A DNA stretch of 64,000 nucleotides from Sporosarcina luteola (GCF_007991495.1 NZ_BJYL01000035.1:1-64000), one strand, 5' to 3'; shown: positions 45,594 through 55,142, counted from the first letter of the stretch. Made by a program: numbers and translations. Notes: generated from the letters alone by a model not told the origin.

Positions 45594-47410
45594 TTGTTTT
45601 CATCCCCTTCTTGCGAGATCGTGTCATAGAAGGTGAAGCGGCTTCTTCCTTCAGCAGCTTTCGATACATACATTGCCATGTCACCATGATGCATCAATTC
45701 ATCAACAGAATGTGAATCGTGAAGATACAAACTAATGCCGATGCTAATACCGACTTGCAATAAGTTATCATTGTAGTGAATCGGTTGTTCGACCTGTTTT
45801 ATAATGGATTCAGCCATTTCAGCAGCTCTTTCCCTTGAAGAATTCGGCAGCAATACGACAAATTCATCTCCACCGAGTCTAGCGAGCGTGCCCACCTTGC
45901 CGCATGCTTCCGTTAATCGTTTCGCAATCTGCTTTAAAACAGCATCCCCTGTGTCATGGCCATATGTGTCATTGATACCTTTAAAGCCATTCAAATCCAT
46001 GAATAGCAATGTATGTGGGTCTCCCTTTTCAGCAAAACCAACCGAGTCTTTCAAAATCCCCATGAAATAGGAGCGGTTCTTCACCCCGGTAAGCGAGTCA
46101 TAATAAGCCATATCATGCAGACGATTCCTTGATTCCTGCAATTCTCCAAACATTTCAGTCAATTCGAAAGACGTTTCTTTGAAATTATCCGTCAACTTAT
46201 TGAACTCAATCATTCGGGTCGTCGGCCACTTAATATGCGCTGACTCCTTCAATTTCTTCGGAAGGCCTGTCGTCGTGTCGGAGAGTTTACCGAAAGTCCG
46301 TATTATATACGCCTTCAAAAGTGCAGTAAAACCTATACCGATAACGATGAATAACAATAGATTCGCATATTCCAATGCGAAACTTTTAACTTCCTCTTCA
46401 AACATAGTTCTCAGAGGCGCTTCAATGAGAATACGCATCGAATTCTTCTTGAATTCAACAGTATATAGATAACTTGTTTCACCAATGATCGCCACATCGT
46501 CCATGCCATTAGGCTTTTCCGGCATCCACTGATAACTATTCTTCCCTATCTCTGTGAAATGCCCTTCATCGCTGAATTTGGCGACTGTGCTTTCCAAAGT
46601 GGATGGTGAGTTTGAATATAAGATCCGATTATCTTTATCCATTACATATACATGCATATTTTGCTCGTCGATAGCCCCTATTAACGAATCCACTTTTGCG
46701 ACTTGCAAAACACCTTGGAGACGTAACGCTAAAATCGAATACTCATCCCAATCCCTCAACTCATTCGTAATAATCTTCGCCCGCCCTTGCAGCTGACTGC
46801 TCATCGATCGCTCAATTTGGTTTTGTGTGTAATGAAGATCACCGATTAGAAAAATCGAATACGGAAGAGCGATCGCCAGTAGAACGATGTGCGATATAAG
46901 GAAGTGAAATGAATAGGTATTCTTTTCACTTCCTTGGATCCATCTTTTAAAAGGAACATATGTCAGAAGAATTTCAGCAACAAGTGCGCAAAGAATGTTA
47001 TTGAGTAACTTGCTAACCAAAGCCAAAACGGCAAACCAACCATCTAAGCCACTGAATACGTAAATATAAATAATAAAGATTGGCATTCCGATCATCAACC
47101 AATAGAGAAGAGCGCTCTGAAACACGCCCCATTTACGATACTTCAAAAGCAGACCGACTGCTGCCACTTCTGTTATTAGCAAGAAAGCGCCTATCATAGA
47201 CCCATCAATATATAAACCTACTCCCGCAGTAATCAATGCGGAAAGGAGACCAACCGGAAAACCATATAATGAAAGGATAATAAGTAAAAAGATCGTCGGA
47301 ATAATAAAGGTGAGTCCAAAATCCAATAGAACCGGATAGATATTCGCAACAATGGATATTGTTAAAAGTGCCACATAAACAAGCACAGATAAATACTTAC
47401 GTTTTTTCAT
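45590..47410 (-). CDS. Membrane diguanylate cyclase with extracellular sensor
   Basis: Protein of 606 residues. Five or six hydrophobic segments form the first 155 residues, one more lies near 170-190. An extracellular domain of about 170 residues (195-365, containing VDSLIGAIDEQNMHVYVMDKDNRILYSN) has the dCache/CHASE-like look, followed by a membrane helix and a short HAMP-like linker. The GGDEF domain (about 445-600) has the intact RLGGDEF motif. It should make cyclic-di-GMP. Operon with the overlapping solute-binding lipoprotein gene. A ribosome site is clear before the ATG. Confidence 0.88.
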   Translation of the reverse strand: MKKRKYLSVLVYVALLTISIVANIYPVLLDFGLTFIIPTIFLLIILSLYGFPVGLLSALITAGVGLYIDGSMIGAFLLITEVAAVGLLLKYRKWGVFQSALLYWLMIGMPIFIIYIYVFSGLDGWFAVLALVSKLLNNILCALVAEILLTYVPFKRWIQGSEKNTYSFHFLISHIVLLAIALPYSIFLIGDLHYTQNQIERSMSSQLQGRAKIITNELRDWDEYSILALRLQGVLQVAKVDSLIGAIDEQNMHVYVMDKDNRILYSNSPSTLESTVAKFSDEGHFTEIGKNSYQWMPEKPNGMDDVAIIGETSYLYTVEFKKNSMRILIEAPLRTMFEEEVKSFALEYANLLLFIVIGIGFTALLKAYIIRTFGKLSDTTTGLPKKLKESAHIKWPTTRMIEFNKLTDNFKETSFELTEMFGELQESRNRLHDMAYYDSLTGVKNRSYFMGILKDSVGFAEKGDPHTLLFMDLNGFKGINDTYGHDTGDAVLKQIAKRLTEACGKVGTLARLGGDEFVVLLPNSSRERAAEMAESIIKQVEQPIHYNDNLLQVGISIGISLYLHDSHSVDELMHHGDMAMYVSKAAEGRSRFTFYDTISQEGDENK

Positions 47411-47532
47411 AAGCCTTCACCTCATATTCTCAAAAACTCCTACTTAGTATACAGGAGGGGCTATTAATTTATCAATTAATAGTTTAGACCCTTTTTACTA
47501 TACATACCATTGCAACTAGCTAAATAAGCACT

Positions 47533-47570
47533 AAAAAAGGCTTTGGAATGTATTCATTCCAAAGCCTTTG
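47533..47570 (-). terminator. Terminator of tRNA-Ala
   Basis: AAAGGCTTTGGAATG/CATTCCAAAGCCTTT perfect 15-bp stem with a T run on the minus strand. Confidence 0.9.
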
Positions 47571-47617
47571 ATAGACCGCCCCCAGTATTAATGGTTTTTT
47601 TACGAAGTAAATAATGA

Positions 47618-47690
47618 TGGAGCATACCGGGTTCGAACCGGTGACCTTCACACTGCCAGCGTGACACTCTCCCAGCTGAGCTAATGCCCC
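47618..47690 (-). tRNA. tRNA-Ala(GGC)
   Basis: The minus strand folds into a full cloverleaf: acceptor GGGGCAT/ATGCTCC with one G-U pair, D-arm GCTCAGCTGGGAGAGT, anticodon stem TCACG/TGTGA with loop CTGGCAG giving anticodon GGC, and T-arm ACCGG-TTCGAAC-CCGGT. The discriminator is A and CCA is not encoded. A terminator follows and a good promoter precedes. Confidence 0.97.
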
Positions 47691-47710
47691 GTAAATCTGA
47701 TACAATATAG

Positions 47711-47738
47711 ATTATAGCATGGTCTACGAAAAAGACAA
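47711..47738 (-). promoter_or_regulatory. Promoter of tRNA-Ala
   Basis: On the minus strand TTGTCT and TATAAT are separated by 16 nt, with TGC before the -10 (extended -10), ending 20 nt before the tRNA. Matches a sigma-A promoter. Confidence 0.7.
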
Positions 47739-47757
47739 TAGATTGGGGGAGATCTTC

Positions 47758-48777
47758 TTGCAGCATGCTGAGCGGGAGATAAGGGATCCGGTGCTTCTTT
47801 GTGATCGGAAAGGGATGCTGAATCCCGAGGCGATCGGTTTTGCCCGACGTCCACTGATAACAAGCAATTTAAAAGGCCATTTTATGCGGAAAAAGAAATG
47901 GAATTATTGGTGTGTCTACGGGGAGGACCTTCTCTTTTCCGCGACGATCAGTCATCTCGATTATGCGGCGGTCTGTTTTGTTTATATACTCGATTACGAG
48001 ACACAGCGTTTTTATGAAAAGCAAGTGACGCTGCCGATTAGCCGGAAAGTAAAGATGCCGGATGATGTGCTTGGAAGCGTAAAGTTTGTCGATAACCGGA
48101 TTTCCGTTCAGCTTGTGCATATACAAGGAGAAACTCATCTTTCAGTTACCATTCCTGATTTTGATAATGAAGTGCTTCATGCTGATTTGCACATTTCTCA
48201 CCCGGAGCGAGATGATTCCCTCAATGTCGTCATTCCGTGGAAGCGGGATTTGTTCCAATTTACAGCAAAGCATCATTCATTACCAACATCGGGTTTCGTG
48301 AAAATTGGAGATAAGCGGTATAATTTCAATCCCGATTATAGTTTTGCCGTACTCGATTACGGGCGTGGCGTGTGGCCGCGCGAGGCGGATTGGAATTGGG
48401 CGATGGCGTCACAGCGGTTAGGCGGCCGGCGGATCGGATTGAACTTTGGCGGGAAATGGACCAACGGAACTGGTATGACGGAAAATGCCGTATTCGTCGA
48501 TGGCGTCATGACGAAGATTCATGAAGACGTCATTTTCACATATGACACAGAAGACTTCATGCGCCCTTGGCATATCCACACAAAGTTTTCCGACCAGGTC
48601 GACATGACATTCACCCCTTTCTTTGAACGAATTTCTAAAACGAATGTGCAACTCGTTCGAACAAACGTCAATCAGCTAGTGGGCTATTTCAACGGCCGCG
48701 TCAAGCTGAACGATGGCTCCGTCTTGCGCATCCGGCAAATGCTCGGTTGCTCGGAAGATCATCGCGCGAAATGGTAA
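47758..48777 (+). CDS. DUF2804 family protein
   Basis: Protein of about 339 residues. Segments such as RDPVLLCDRKGMLNPEAIGFARRPL, WGVWPREADWNWA (read RGVWPREADWNWAMAS) and GGRRIGLNFGGKWTNG are typical of DUF2804. The fold is predicted to be beta-rich; function is unknown. The TTG at 47758 has GGGGGAG 8 nt upstream; the longer in-frame ATG at 47719 would overlap the divergent tRNA promoter. It ends in a clear terminator, after which array G begins. Confidence 0.82.
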   Translation: MQHAEREIRDPVLLCDRKGMLNPEAIGFARRPLITSNLKGHFMRKKKWNYWCVYGEDLLFSATISHLDYAAVCFVYILDYETQRFYEKQVTLPISRKVKMPDDVLGSVKFVDNRISVQLVHIQGETHLSVTIPDFDNEVLHADLHISHPERDDSLNVVIPWKRDLFQFTAKHHSLPTSGFVKIGDKRYNFNPDYSFAVLDYGRGVWPREADWNWAMASQRLGGRRIGLNFGGKWTNGTGMTENAVFVDGVMTKIHEDVIFTYDTEDFMRPWHIHTKFSDQVDMTFTPFFERISKTNVQLVRTNVNQLVGYFNGRVKLNDGSVLRIRQMLGCSEDHRAKW

Positions 48778-48784
48778 GACTGCT

Positions 48785-48813
48785 ACAACCGGCCAAGTGC
48801 CGGTTGTTTTTAT
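48785..48813 (+). terminator. Terminator of the DUF2804 gene
   Basis: ACAACCGGC/GCCGGTTGT perfect 9-bp stem, 5-nt loop, then TTTTATTT. Confidence 0.93.
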
Positions 48814-48849
48814 TTGGAGCAAATTTGCGTTATCCGTCACTCCCAGCAG

Positions 48850-48960
48850 TTTATCACCACTTACATCAACTTTATCACCACTCAGACTTGGTTTATCACC
48901 ACTCACAACGACTTTATCACCACTCAGACTCGGTTTATCACCACTCACCTATTATTTAGG
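48850..48960. repeat. 21-bp phased TTTATCACCACTC array (array G)
   Basis: Five TTTATCACCACTC cores start at 48850, 48871, 48892, 48913 and 48934, 21 bp apart; a decayed sixth (TTTAGG) is at 48955. Spacers alternate (CAGACT.GG versus TTACATCAAC/ACAACGAC). The box GCGATTCCACAAAA lies 70 bp further on at 49031-49044. This is the only member of its core family in the window and the only array not beside a leftward gene's terminator: both flanking genes run rightward. Confidence 0.9.
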
Positions 48961-49115
48961 CGAAACTATGCAATACTTGCCGAAAAAATGCGGCGCGGAC
49001 AGCTTCCCATTCCTCGACTTCCTTCATGACGCGATTCCACAAAATGATCTTCGTGTTTAATTTCTTGAAATGAAGGAAATTAATAAATAGAGACTATGAC
49101 AGGAGGTTTGCGATC

Positions 49116-49601
49116 ATGAAGAGCACACTGAAAGCAGCGATGTTCTTTTTATTCGCCGTGCTGATACTTGGGGCGTGTGGGAAATCGGACAACGATGATG
49201 TCGGCAAGGGGCCGGATGCGCCTTTGCAAGAGGATAATACGGTTACCATTAAGGATGATACGGAAGGTGGAACGTTGGACTCCGGTGACGGGTATGGTTT
49301 TGATAAGTTCGATTTGGATATAGAGGTCGATGGCCAGGATGCTGTAGATGTGGAGTATGCTGTTGCCAAATCCCATGCTGCATCGTATGAGAATAAGTTG
49401 GCTGGTGTGAAGTTGAAGGATACGGAAGCCTTTGACAAGATCGATGAGTTTTTCATGGACATCATGCTGACGAAGGATACGTCGGAGCAGGAAGCCATTG
49501 ATAAGATTATGCAGTGGTTTGGTTTGGATACGTATACGGATTTCGATTTAGAAGTCGATTTCGATGAGGGTACAAAATTGGATATCGAAGATAAGAAATA
49601 A
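49116..49601 (+). CDS. YusW-like lipoprotein
   Basis: Lipoprotein of 161 residues with a signal peptide and lipobox LILGAC near residue 21. The mature part is strongly acidic (Asp-rich), with the YusW-like segment FDKFDLDIEVDGQDAVDVEY. Function unknown; the family occurs in Bacillales. AGGAGG precedes the ATG. Single gene with a terminator shared with the convergent ABC exporter. Confidence 0.82.
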   Translation: MKSTLKAAMFFLFAVLILGACGKSDNDDVGKGPDAPLQEDNTVTIKDDTEGGTLDSGDGYGFDKFDLDIEVDGQDAVDVEYAVAKSHAASYENKLAGVKLKDTEAFDKIDEFFMDIMLTKDTSEQEAIDKIMQWFGLDTYTDFDLEVDFDEGTKLDIEDKK

Positions 49602-49617
49602 TTCGCTTGGCAATTAT

Positions 49618-49646
49618 AAAAGGCTGCGTCCCCCGCAGCCTTTTTC
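49618..49646. terminator. Terminator between lipoprotein and ABC exporter
   Basis: AAAGGCTGCG/CGCAGCCTTT stem with a 5-nt loop and T run. It can serve both strands. Confidence 0.9.
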
Positions 49647-51476
49647 TTATATTTTCGAATCCATTAACATCGTATAGTAAACCCCTTGTTTTTCGATCAA
49701 ATCCTCTTGACTGCCGGATTCGATCAGTTTCCCTTGTCCCATGACGTAAACCGTGTCCGCTTTTCTAACCGTATTCAGTCTGTGGGCGATGACGAAACTT
49801 GTACGCCCTTCCATCAACCGCTCTAACGCTTCTTGAATTTCGAGTTCCGTAACGGTGTCGATGCTGCTTGTCGCTTCGTCAAGTAGCAGCAATACAGGAT
49901 CGGCAACGAGCGCCCTTGCAATGGATAGCAATTGCTTCTGCCCTTGCGAAATTTCTCCGCCGTCCGCAGTCAAGATGGTATTATATCCATCTTCCAACCG
50001 CTCTATGAAGCTATGTGCGTTTGCCTTTTTGGCAGCCTCTATCACTTCTTCGTCTGTCGCATCCAGCTTTCCGTAACGGATATTTTCCATGACGGTCGCT
50101 TCGAAGAGGAACGGATCTTGCAAGACAAATGCTATTTGGCTGCGCAACGTTTGACGCGGCAAGTCAGTGATCGGAATGCCATCGATCAGGATCTGACCTT
50201 CGTTCGTTTCATAGAATCGGGCGAGTAGCTGCATGATTGTCGTCTTTCCTGCCCCGGTTGCACCAACGAACGCCGCAGTTTCTCCTGGTTTTACATGGAA
50301 GGAAACATTATCGATCGTATAGCCATCCGTTTCAACCGCGTAGCCGAAGGACACGTTCCGGAACTCGACATCCCCTTTCAATGTCGTATCTGCGTGTTCC
50401 GTTGCATCGTCCTTTTCAACAGGCTCATCCATAATTTTGAACACTCGCTCCGCCCCTGCGATTGCGGAAAGCACTGTGTTGAATTGGTTCGACAAATCAT
50501 TCAACGGTCTTGTGAACTGACGTGCGTATTCGGAAAAGATGACGATTGTCCCAATTGTGACAAGACCATCCCCTTTCAATGCAAGCAGACCACCGACTCC
50601 TGCAACAATGGCGAACGCCGCGTTATTCAGCATGTTCATCACTTTTGGAATGAAGCCTGAATACGTCATTGCCCAGAACCCCGTCCGACGAAGTCGATCA
50701 CTCTTTTCGGCGAACTCTTCCATTACACGTTCTTCTTGAGAAAATGCTTTGACGATCCGTTGCCCGGAAATCGTTTCCTCAATCATCCCATTCAATTCAC
50801 CGACAGCTTGCTGCTGCTCCTTGAACAACAATCCCGTCCTGCGAGTAATCCATCGAATAGCGATGAACATGACTGGAACGATAAGCATTGTCAACAACGT
50901 CAATATCGGACTTAAATACAGCATGACAGCCAAAGTACCTGTCAATGTCAAAATACTCGAGAACACTTGGATGAATGATGAATTGAGCGTTTGGCTAATG
51001 TTTTCAATATCATTCGTCAAACGACTCATCAATTCCCCGTGCTGCCTTTTATCGAAAAACGTCACCGGCAACTTTTGTAAATGAGCAAATAAATTCGTGC
51101 GCAGCTTAAGGATCGTTTGTTGCGCGATGCCTACCATCCAAAAGCTTTGGAAATAAGTTGAGGATGACAAGCCCACATAGATTGCGATCAGCAACCCAAT
51201 CTTGCCCGCAAGCCCGTCAAACTGCATAGGGATGATATAATCATCAATAATTTTACCTATGAGAAATGGTCCCAATAATGCAAGCCCGGAACTGATGAGA
51301 ACAAGTGAAAGCACAGTAATGAGCAACCCTCTTTGTTCATCGACAAGCTTCCAAATTCTTAGTAACACAGATTTCCAATCGCTAGCCCGCTCCACTTTCT
51401 TTCTACCAGGTCCTTTAATATCCTCTTTCTTAATGATCGGTTCATATCCGAAAGGCTTACGAATGATTTTCACCAT
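49647..51476 (-). CDS. yfiC: ABC exporter subunit with canonical ATP site, YfiC-like
   Basis: Half-transporter of 609 residues: six membrane helices in about 60-330, then an ATPase domain. Walker A is GATGAGKTT, the signature motif is the unusual ISQGQKQ, Walker B ends LLLDEATSS with the catalytic glutamate, and the switch histidine is AHRLNT. The partner gene overlaps its start by 20 nt. Together they resemble B. subtilis YfiB/YfiC heterodimers. Substrate unknown. GAGGAGG precedes the ATG. Confidence 0.85.
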   Translation of the reverse strand: MVKIIRKPFGYEPIIKKEDIKGPGRKKVERASDWKSVLLRIWKLVDEQRGLLITVLSLVLISSGLALLGPFLIGKIIDDYIIPMQFDGLAGKIGLLIAIYVGLSSSTYFQSFWMVGIAQQTILKLRTNLFAHLQKLPVTFFDKRQHGELMSRLTNDIENISQTLNSSFIQVFSSILTLTGTLAVMLYLSPILTLLTMLIVPVMFIAIRWITRRTGLLFKEQQQAVGELNGMIEETISGQRIVKAFSQEERVMEEFAEKSDRLRRTGFWAMTYSGFIPKVMNMLNNAAFAIVAGVGGLLALKGDGLVTIGTIVIFSEYARQFTRPLNDLSNQFNTVLSAIAGAERVFKIMDEPVEKDDATEHADTTLKGDVEFRNVSFGYAVETDGYTIDNVSFHVKPGETAAFVGATGAGKTTIMQLLARFYETNEGQILIDGIPITDLPRQTLRSQIAFVLQDPFLFEATVMENIRYGKLDATDEEVIEAAKKANAHSFIERLEDGYNTILTADGGEISQGQKQLLSIARALVADPVLLLLDEATSSIDTVTELEIQEALERLMEGRTSFVIAHRLNTVRKADTVYVMGQGKLIESGSQEDLIEKQGVYYTMLMDSKI

Positions 51477-53199
51477 TGATGATCACCTCCTCTTCCGTTT
51501 GGGAATCGGCAATTTTCCGATATAATTCAGATTGCTCCATCAGTTCAGCATGGGTGCCGTATCCGACAACTTTCCCTTCATCGAGCAATAGAATGCAATC
51601 AGCGCCTCTCGCCGTCTGTACTTTTTGAGTGACGACGAGCATCGTTGCGGCTTCCTCTTCCAACGCATCCCATAAGGCATTTTCCGTTTTAACATCCAAT
51701 GCGCTCGTGCTGTCGTCAAGGATCAGGATGGAAGGTTTCCGGACAAGTGCCCGCGCGATGGAAAGCCGCTGCTTTTGCCCACCAGACAGATTGACCCCTT
51801 TTTGTCCGACACGCGTGCCGTACTTCTGAGGGAATAAATCAATTGATTCATGGATTTGCGCCTTTTTAGCAGCTTCCTCCAGTTCATCCGGTGCCGCATC
51901 GGTATCCCCCCAAGAGAGGTTTTCAAGAATAGAGCCTGTAAATAGGATGGATTGCTGAGGTACGAGGCCGATCGTATCCCGCAAGTCCTTTAACGGCCAC
52001 TCCTTCACTTCCAACCCATCAACGAAGATTTTTCCTTCGGTTGCTTCAAAGATTCGCGGGATCAGATTCAGAAGTGTAGACTTTCCGGATCCTGTAGCTC
52101 CCATAATGGCGAGCTTCTCCCCTGGCGAAACATGGAATGAGACTTTATCTAATATCGGTTCGGCCTTCCCTTGATAATTAAACGATACATTCTCGAACCG
52201 TAAATCACCTTCTAAACGTTGAAGGCTTGAGCTTTCAGAATTGTGGTTTTCCAAATCTTCACTTGCGAGCAGCACTTCCTCCATACGCTCGGAAGAGGCC
52301 TTCGCCCGTGAGAACGCAACGATGATCCATGCGAACATTGAGAATGCGCCTGTCATCCGCATCGCATAGTTAACGACCGCGACAAGCTCCCCGACTTGCG
52401 CGTCACCGTTACGGATTTCAAAGGAACCGAACCAAAGGACCGCCATCAAGCTGACGTTCATGACAAATAATAGAATAGGCAAGATCAGCTCCATCATCCG
52501 CATCGCTTTGACAGTATCTTTTCGAAGCATGTCGGCAACTTTCGAGAATCTGCTCGCTTCATACATGCCACGTAAATAGGCTTTGATCAAACGGACTGCT
52601 TGCAGGTTTTCTTGGATTACACGGTTGACCCGGTCGAGTCTATGTTGCACCGTAGCAAAATAGCCGACCCCTTTTCTAGCCATAATGAATAAGAAAACAA
52701 ATAGGAAAGGAGCTCCTATTACTAAATAAAGTGCCAATTTCACATTGACAATAAAGGCCATGACTAAACTTCCAACGACCAGCAGAGGTGCCCGCAACAG
52801 AATGCGCATTCCCATGAACAAAATGTTTTGCGCCATCGTGACGTCACTTGTCAATCTCGTGATCAATCCCGCTGTCGGAAACCTTAAAAATGTGGCCATT
52901 GAGAAAGCTTGTACTTGACGGAATAACGCCTGCCGCAAGTCAAACGCAAAGCCTTGCGCAGCATGTGCAGCGAAATAGGAATTGATTACACCGGAAAAGA
53001 ATGCAACAAATGCAAGTCCCATCATGACGCTTCCCCATGTCCAAATGACGCTTACATCTTCTGCCAAAATTCCGTCGTCAATGATTTTCGCAATCAATAA
53101 AGGCTGAATTAGTTCGACTGAAAGCTCCAATAACATGAGGCACAAGGCGATAAAAATCGGCCACTTATATGGCTTCGCATAAGAAAAAACTGTTTTCAT
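51457..53199 (-). CDS. yfiB: ABC exporter subunit with degenerate ATP site, YfiB-like
   Basis: Half-transporter of 580 residues with six membrane helices and an ATPase domain. Walker A GATGSGKST and signature LSGGQKQ are canonical, but Walker B ends LILDDSTSALD, with aspartate instead of the catalytic glutamate, and the switch region reads VTQKVQT without histidine. It therefore pairs with the downstream subunit: the good site uses that subunit's Walker B with this one's LSGGQ. TTAGGTGAA precedes the ATG. Confidence 0.85.
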   Translation of the reverse strand: MKTVFSYAKPYKWPIFIALCLMLLELSVELIQPLLIAKIIDDGILAEDVSVIWTWGSVMMGLAFVAFFSGVINSYFAAHAAQGFAFDLRQALFRQVQAFSMATFLRFPTAGLITRLTSDVTMAQNILFMGMRILLRAPLLVVGSLVMAFIVNVKLALYLVIGAPFLFVFLFIMARKGVGYFATVQHRLDRVNRVIQENLQAVRLIKAYLRGMYEASRFSKVADMLRKDTVKAMRMMELILPILLFVMNVSLMAVLWFGSFEIRNGDAQVGELVAVVNYAMRMTGAFSMFAWIIVAFSRAKASSERMEEVLLASEDLENHNSESSSLQRLEGDLRFENVSFNYQGKAEPILDKVSFHVSPGEKLAIMGATGSGKSTLLNLIPRIFEATEGKIFVDGLEVKEWPLKDLRDTIGLVPQQSILFTGSILENLSWGDTDAAPDELEEAAKKAQIHESIDLFPQKYGTRVGQKGVNLSGGQKQRLSIARALVRKPSILILDDSTSALDVKTENALWDALEEEAATMLVVTQKVQTARGADCILLLDEGKVVGYGTHAELMEQSELYRKIADSQTEEEVIINGENHS

Positions 53200-53489
53200 T
53201 TCACCTAACCCCCAAAAACTCTTTCGTATTACGAATTATCTTTATGTTGTCACCATTATGCCATATTACGAGATTTCTGTATAGAGTGCATATTGAACAA
53301 TCCAAGATTTCAGGAAATTAACCAATTTACTAATTGTAAAAGCCGGATGCTTTTTAGGAATCCAGTGAATTGAACTGATGAGTAATCAGTTGCCTTATAA
53401 ATGTGCTATTTTTATTAAAAGATATACTGTATATTTACCAATCTTCCTATATAATAATATACAAATGACATCCGAAAGGGGACAAAAAG

Positions 53490-55139
53490 ATGGAGCCGGC
53501 AAAACAATTCAGTAACCCCGAATTGCCGCATATCATGGACAGTCTCGTACAATACCTTATGGTAACCCGTACGGATGGTGAAGGCTTGATCACTTATACG
53601 AATAATAACTTCCTTGACACAAGCAAGTGGACACCAAAACGAATAATTGGAAAATCCTTTTGGCAAATGTTTTCCGAGGATGAAGATCGGCAAGCGAAGG
53701 CAGATCGTATATGGAGCAGATTGGAAAGCGGAAAATCATGGTTTGGCGAAGTGGAAAAGCAGACAAAGAACGGAGAACCATACTTCGTTAAAATGATTGC
53801 AATCCCTACATCAGGTGCGGCCGGGTTGCTTGATTCCGCTACATTTCTGGAGTTAAATATTACAGAGGACGTGAAGTTGCAAGAAAAACTTCAGCAAATT
53901 GCCTTTATCGACTTTGAGACCGGACTGATGAGCCGACATAAGTTAGAAATGATGGTCAATGAATCTATTCAGGAGGACAAGCACTTTTCATTCGTCTATA
54001 TCGCAATCGATCATTATTATACATTGAAGGACTTGCAGTCTTTCGACTCGGAATCGATACTGATTCAAGAATTTACGAATCGGTTAAAGCGATATTTCCA
54101 AGGGGATCCGATCGCGAGGATCGGAGTCAGTCAATTTGTCGTAATGACTTCGTTTGGAGACTGGTTCGTCCAAGGTTTTCTCGAGTTTTTGAAGGAGCAG
54201 CCAATCTATATCAATAACCACCCATTGCCTTTATCAGTTAGCGGCGGCATCGTTCGCTATCCTGAAGACCAGCAATCCTACACTCAACTCATCAAGGCCG
54301 CTTTAGCTACGGCAAAGAGCATTACCGATCAAGGCGGAGGACGAATTTCCTCGTTATCGGCCGATTCCCATAAGGATCTGAACCGTAGATCGAATATCGA
54401 TAAGAAAATGCTGACGGCGTTGGATCACAATAGCTTTGAAGTCGTCTATCAACCGCAATTGGATATCGCCAGTGATAAAGTGAAGGTATACGAGGCGCTT
54501 GTCAGATGGGAAGATGCGGAACTCGGTCATATTAACCCTGAGGAGCTTATCCCAATCGCTGAGGAGAACGGCCTTATACATGCCGTAGGTGCTTACGTTA
54601 TCGAAGAAGCTGCCAAGCTAGCGGTGAAATTGACTGCTGAAAAACCCGACATCAGCATATCTGTTAATACATCTGTGCGGGAGTTCGGCAACTCTTCGCA
54701 AATGAAGGATAAATTGACAGGCATTTTGCAGGAAACAATGTGTCCTCCAGACAAAATCCAACTGGAAATCACAGAAAAATTCGCTTTTCAAGCCGAACAG
54801 GAACAATCGATTATCAGTCAGATGAAAGCGCTTCAGGATACTGGCATCAGCTTCATCCTAGATGACTTCGGAACTGGATATGCCTCATTTAGATATATGC
54901 AAAACTTACCGATTTCAAAAGTGAAAATTGACAGGGTATTTATCAGCTCTTTATTGACGATGCCAAAAACAAGGCAGCTCGTTGAGGGAATGATCCTTTT
55001 CAGTAAATCGATGGGCTTGTATGTCATCGCGGAAGGCGTTGAGACTGAGGAACAGTTTGAAGCATTGAAGGAAATGGGCGTCGACGCTGTCCAAGGCTAT
55101 TTTATTGGAACTCCGAAAAAGGGTACCGAAATTGTTTAG
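53490..55139 (+). CDS. PAS, degenerate GGDEF and EAL protein
   Basis: Cytoplasmic protein of 549 residues. A PAS-like domain (about 15-130) is followed by a GGDEF-fold region whose active motif has changed to GVSQF in ARIGVSQFVVM (near residue 210), so it cannot make cyclic-di-GMP. The EAL domain (about 300-545) has EALVRWE, QLEITEK, DDFGTGYAS, KIDRVFI and IAEGVE, all expected catalytic residues. It should be a cyclic-di-GMP phosphodiesterase, possibly regulated by the dead GGDEF or PAS. AAAGGGGA precedes the ATG. Single gene. Confidence 0.9.
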   Translation: MEPAKQFSNPELPHIMDSLVQYLMVTRTDGEGLITYTNNNFLDTSKWTPKRIIGKSFWQMFSEDEDRQAKADRIWSRLESGKSWFGEVEKQTKNGEPYFVKMIAIPTSGAAGLLDSATFLELNITEDVKLQEKLQQIAFIDFETGLMSRHKLEMMVNESIQEDKHFSFVYIAIDHYYTLKDLQSFDSESILIQEFTNRLKRYFQGDPIARIGVSQFVVMTSFGDWFVQGFLEFLKEQPIYINNHPLPLSVSGGIVRYPEDQQSYTQLIKAALATAKSITDQGGGRISSLSADSHKDLNRRSNIDKKMLTALDHNSFEVVYQPQLDIASDKVKVYEALVRWEDAELGHINPEELIPIAEENGLIHAVGAYVIEEAAKLAVKLTAEKPDISISVNTSVREFGNSSQMKDKLTGILQETMCPPDKIQLEITEKFAFQAEQEQSIISQMKALQDTGISFILDDFGTGYASFRYMQNLPISKVKIDRVFISSLLTMPKTRQLVEGMILFSKSMGLYVIAEGVETEEQFEALKEMGVDAVQGYFIGTPKKGTEIV

Positions 55140-55142
55140 TAA

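Noticed and set aside
47410-47757. Attachment site for an integrated element at tRNA-Ala
   Set aside because: No integrase and no repeat of the tRNA 3' end in the window.
53200-53489. Cyclic-di-GMP riboswitch before the EAL gene
   Set aside because: The 290 bp is AT-rich with no GEMM-like conserved core visible. I see only possible TATAAT-like stretches near the gene.
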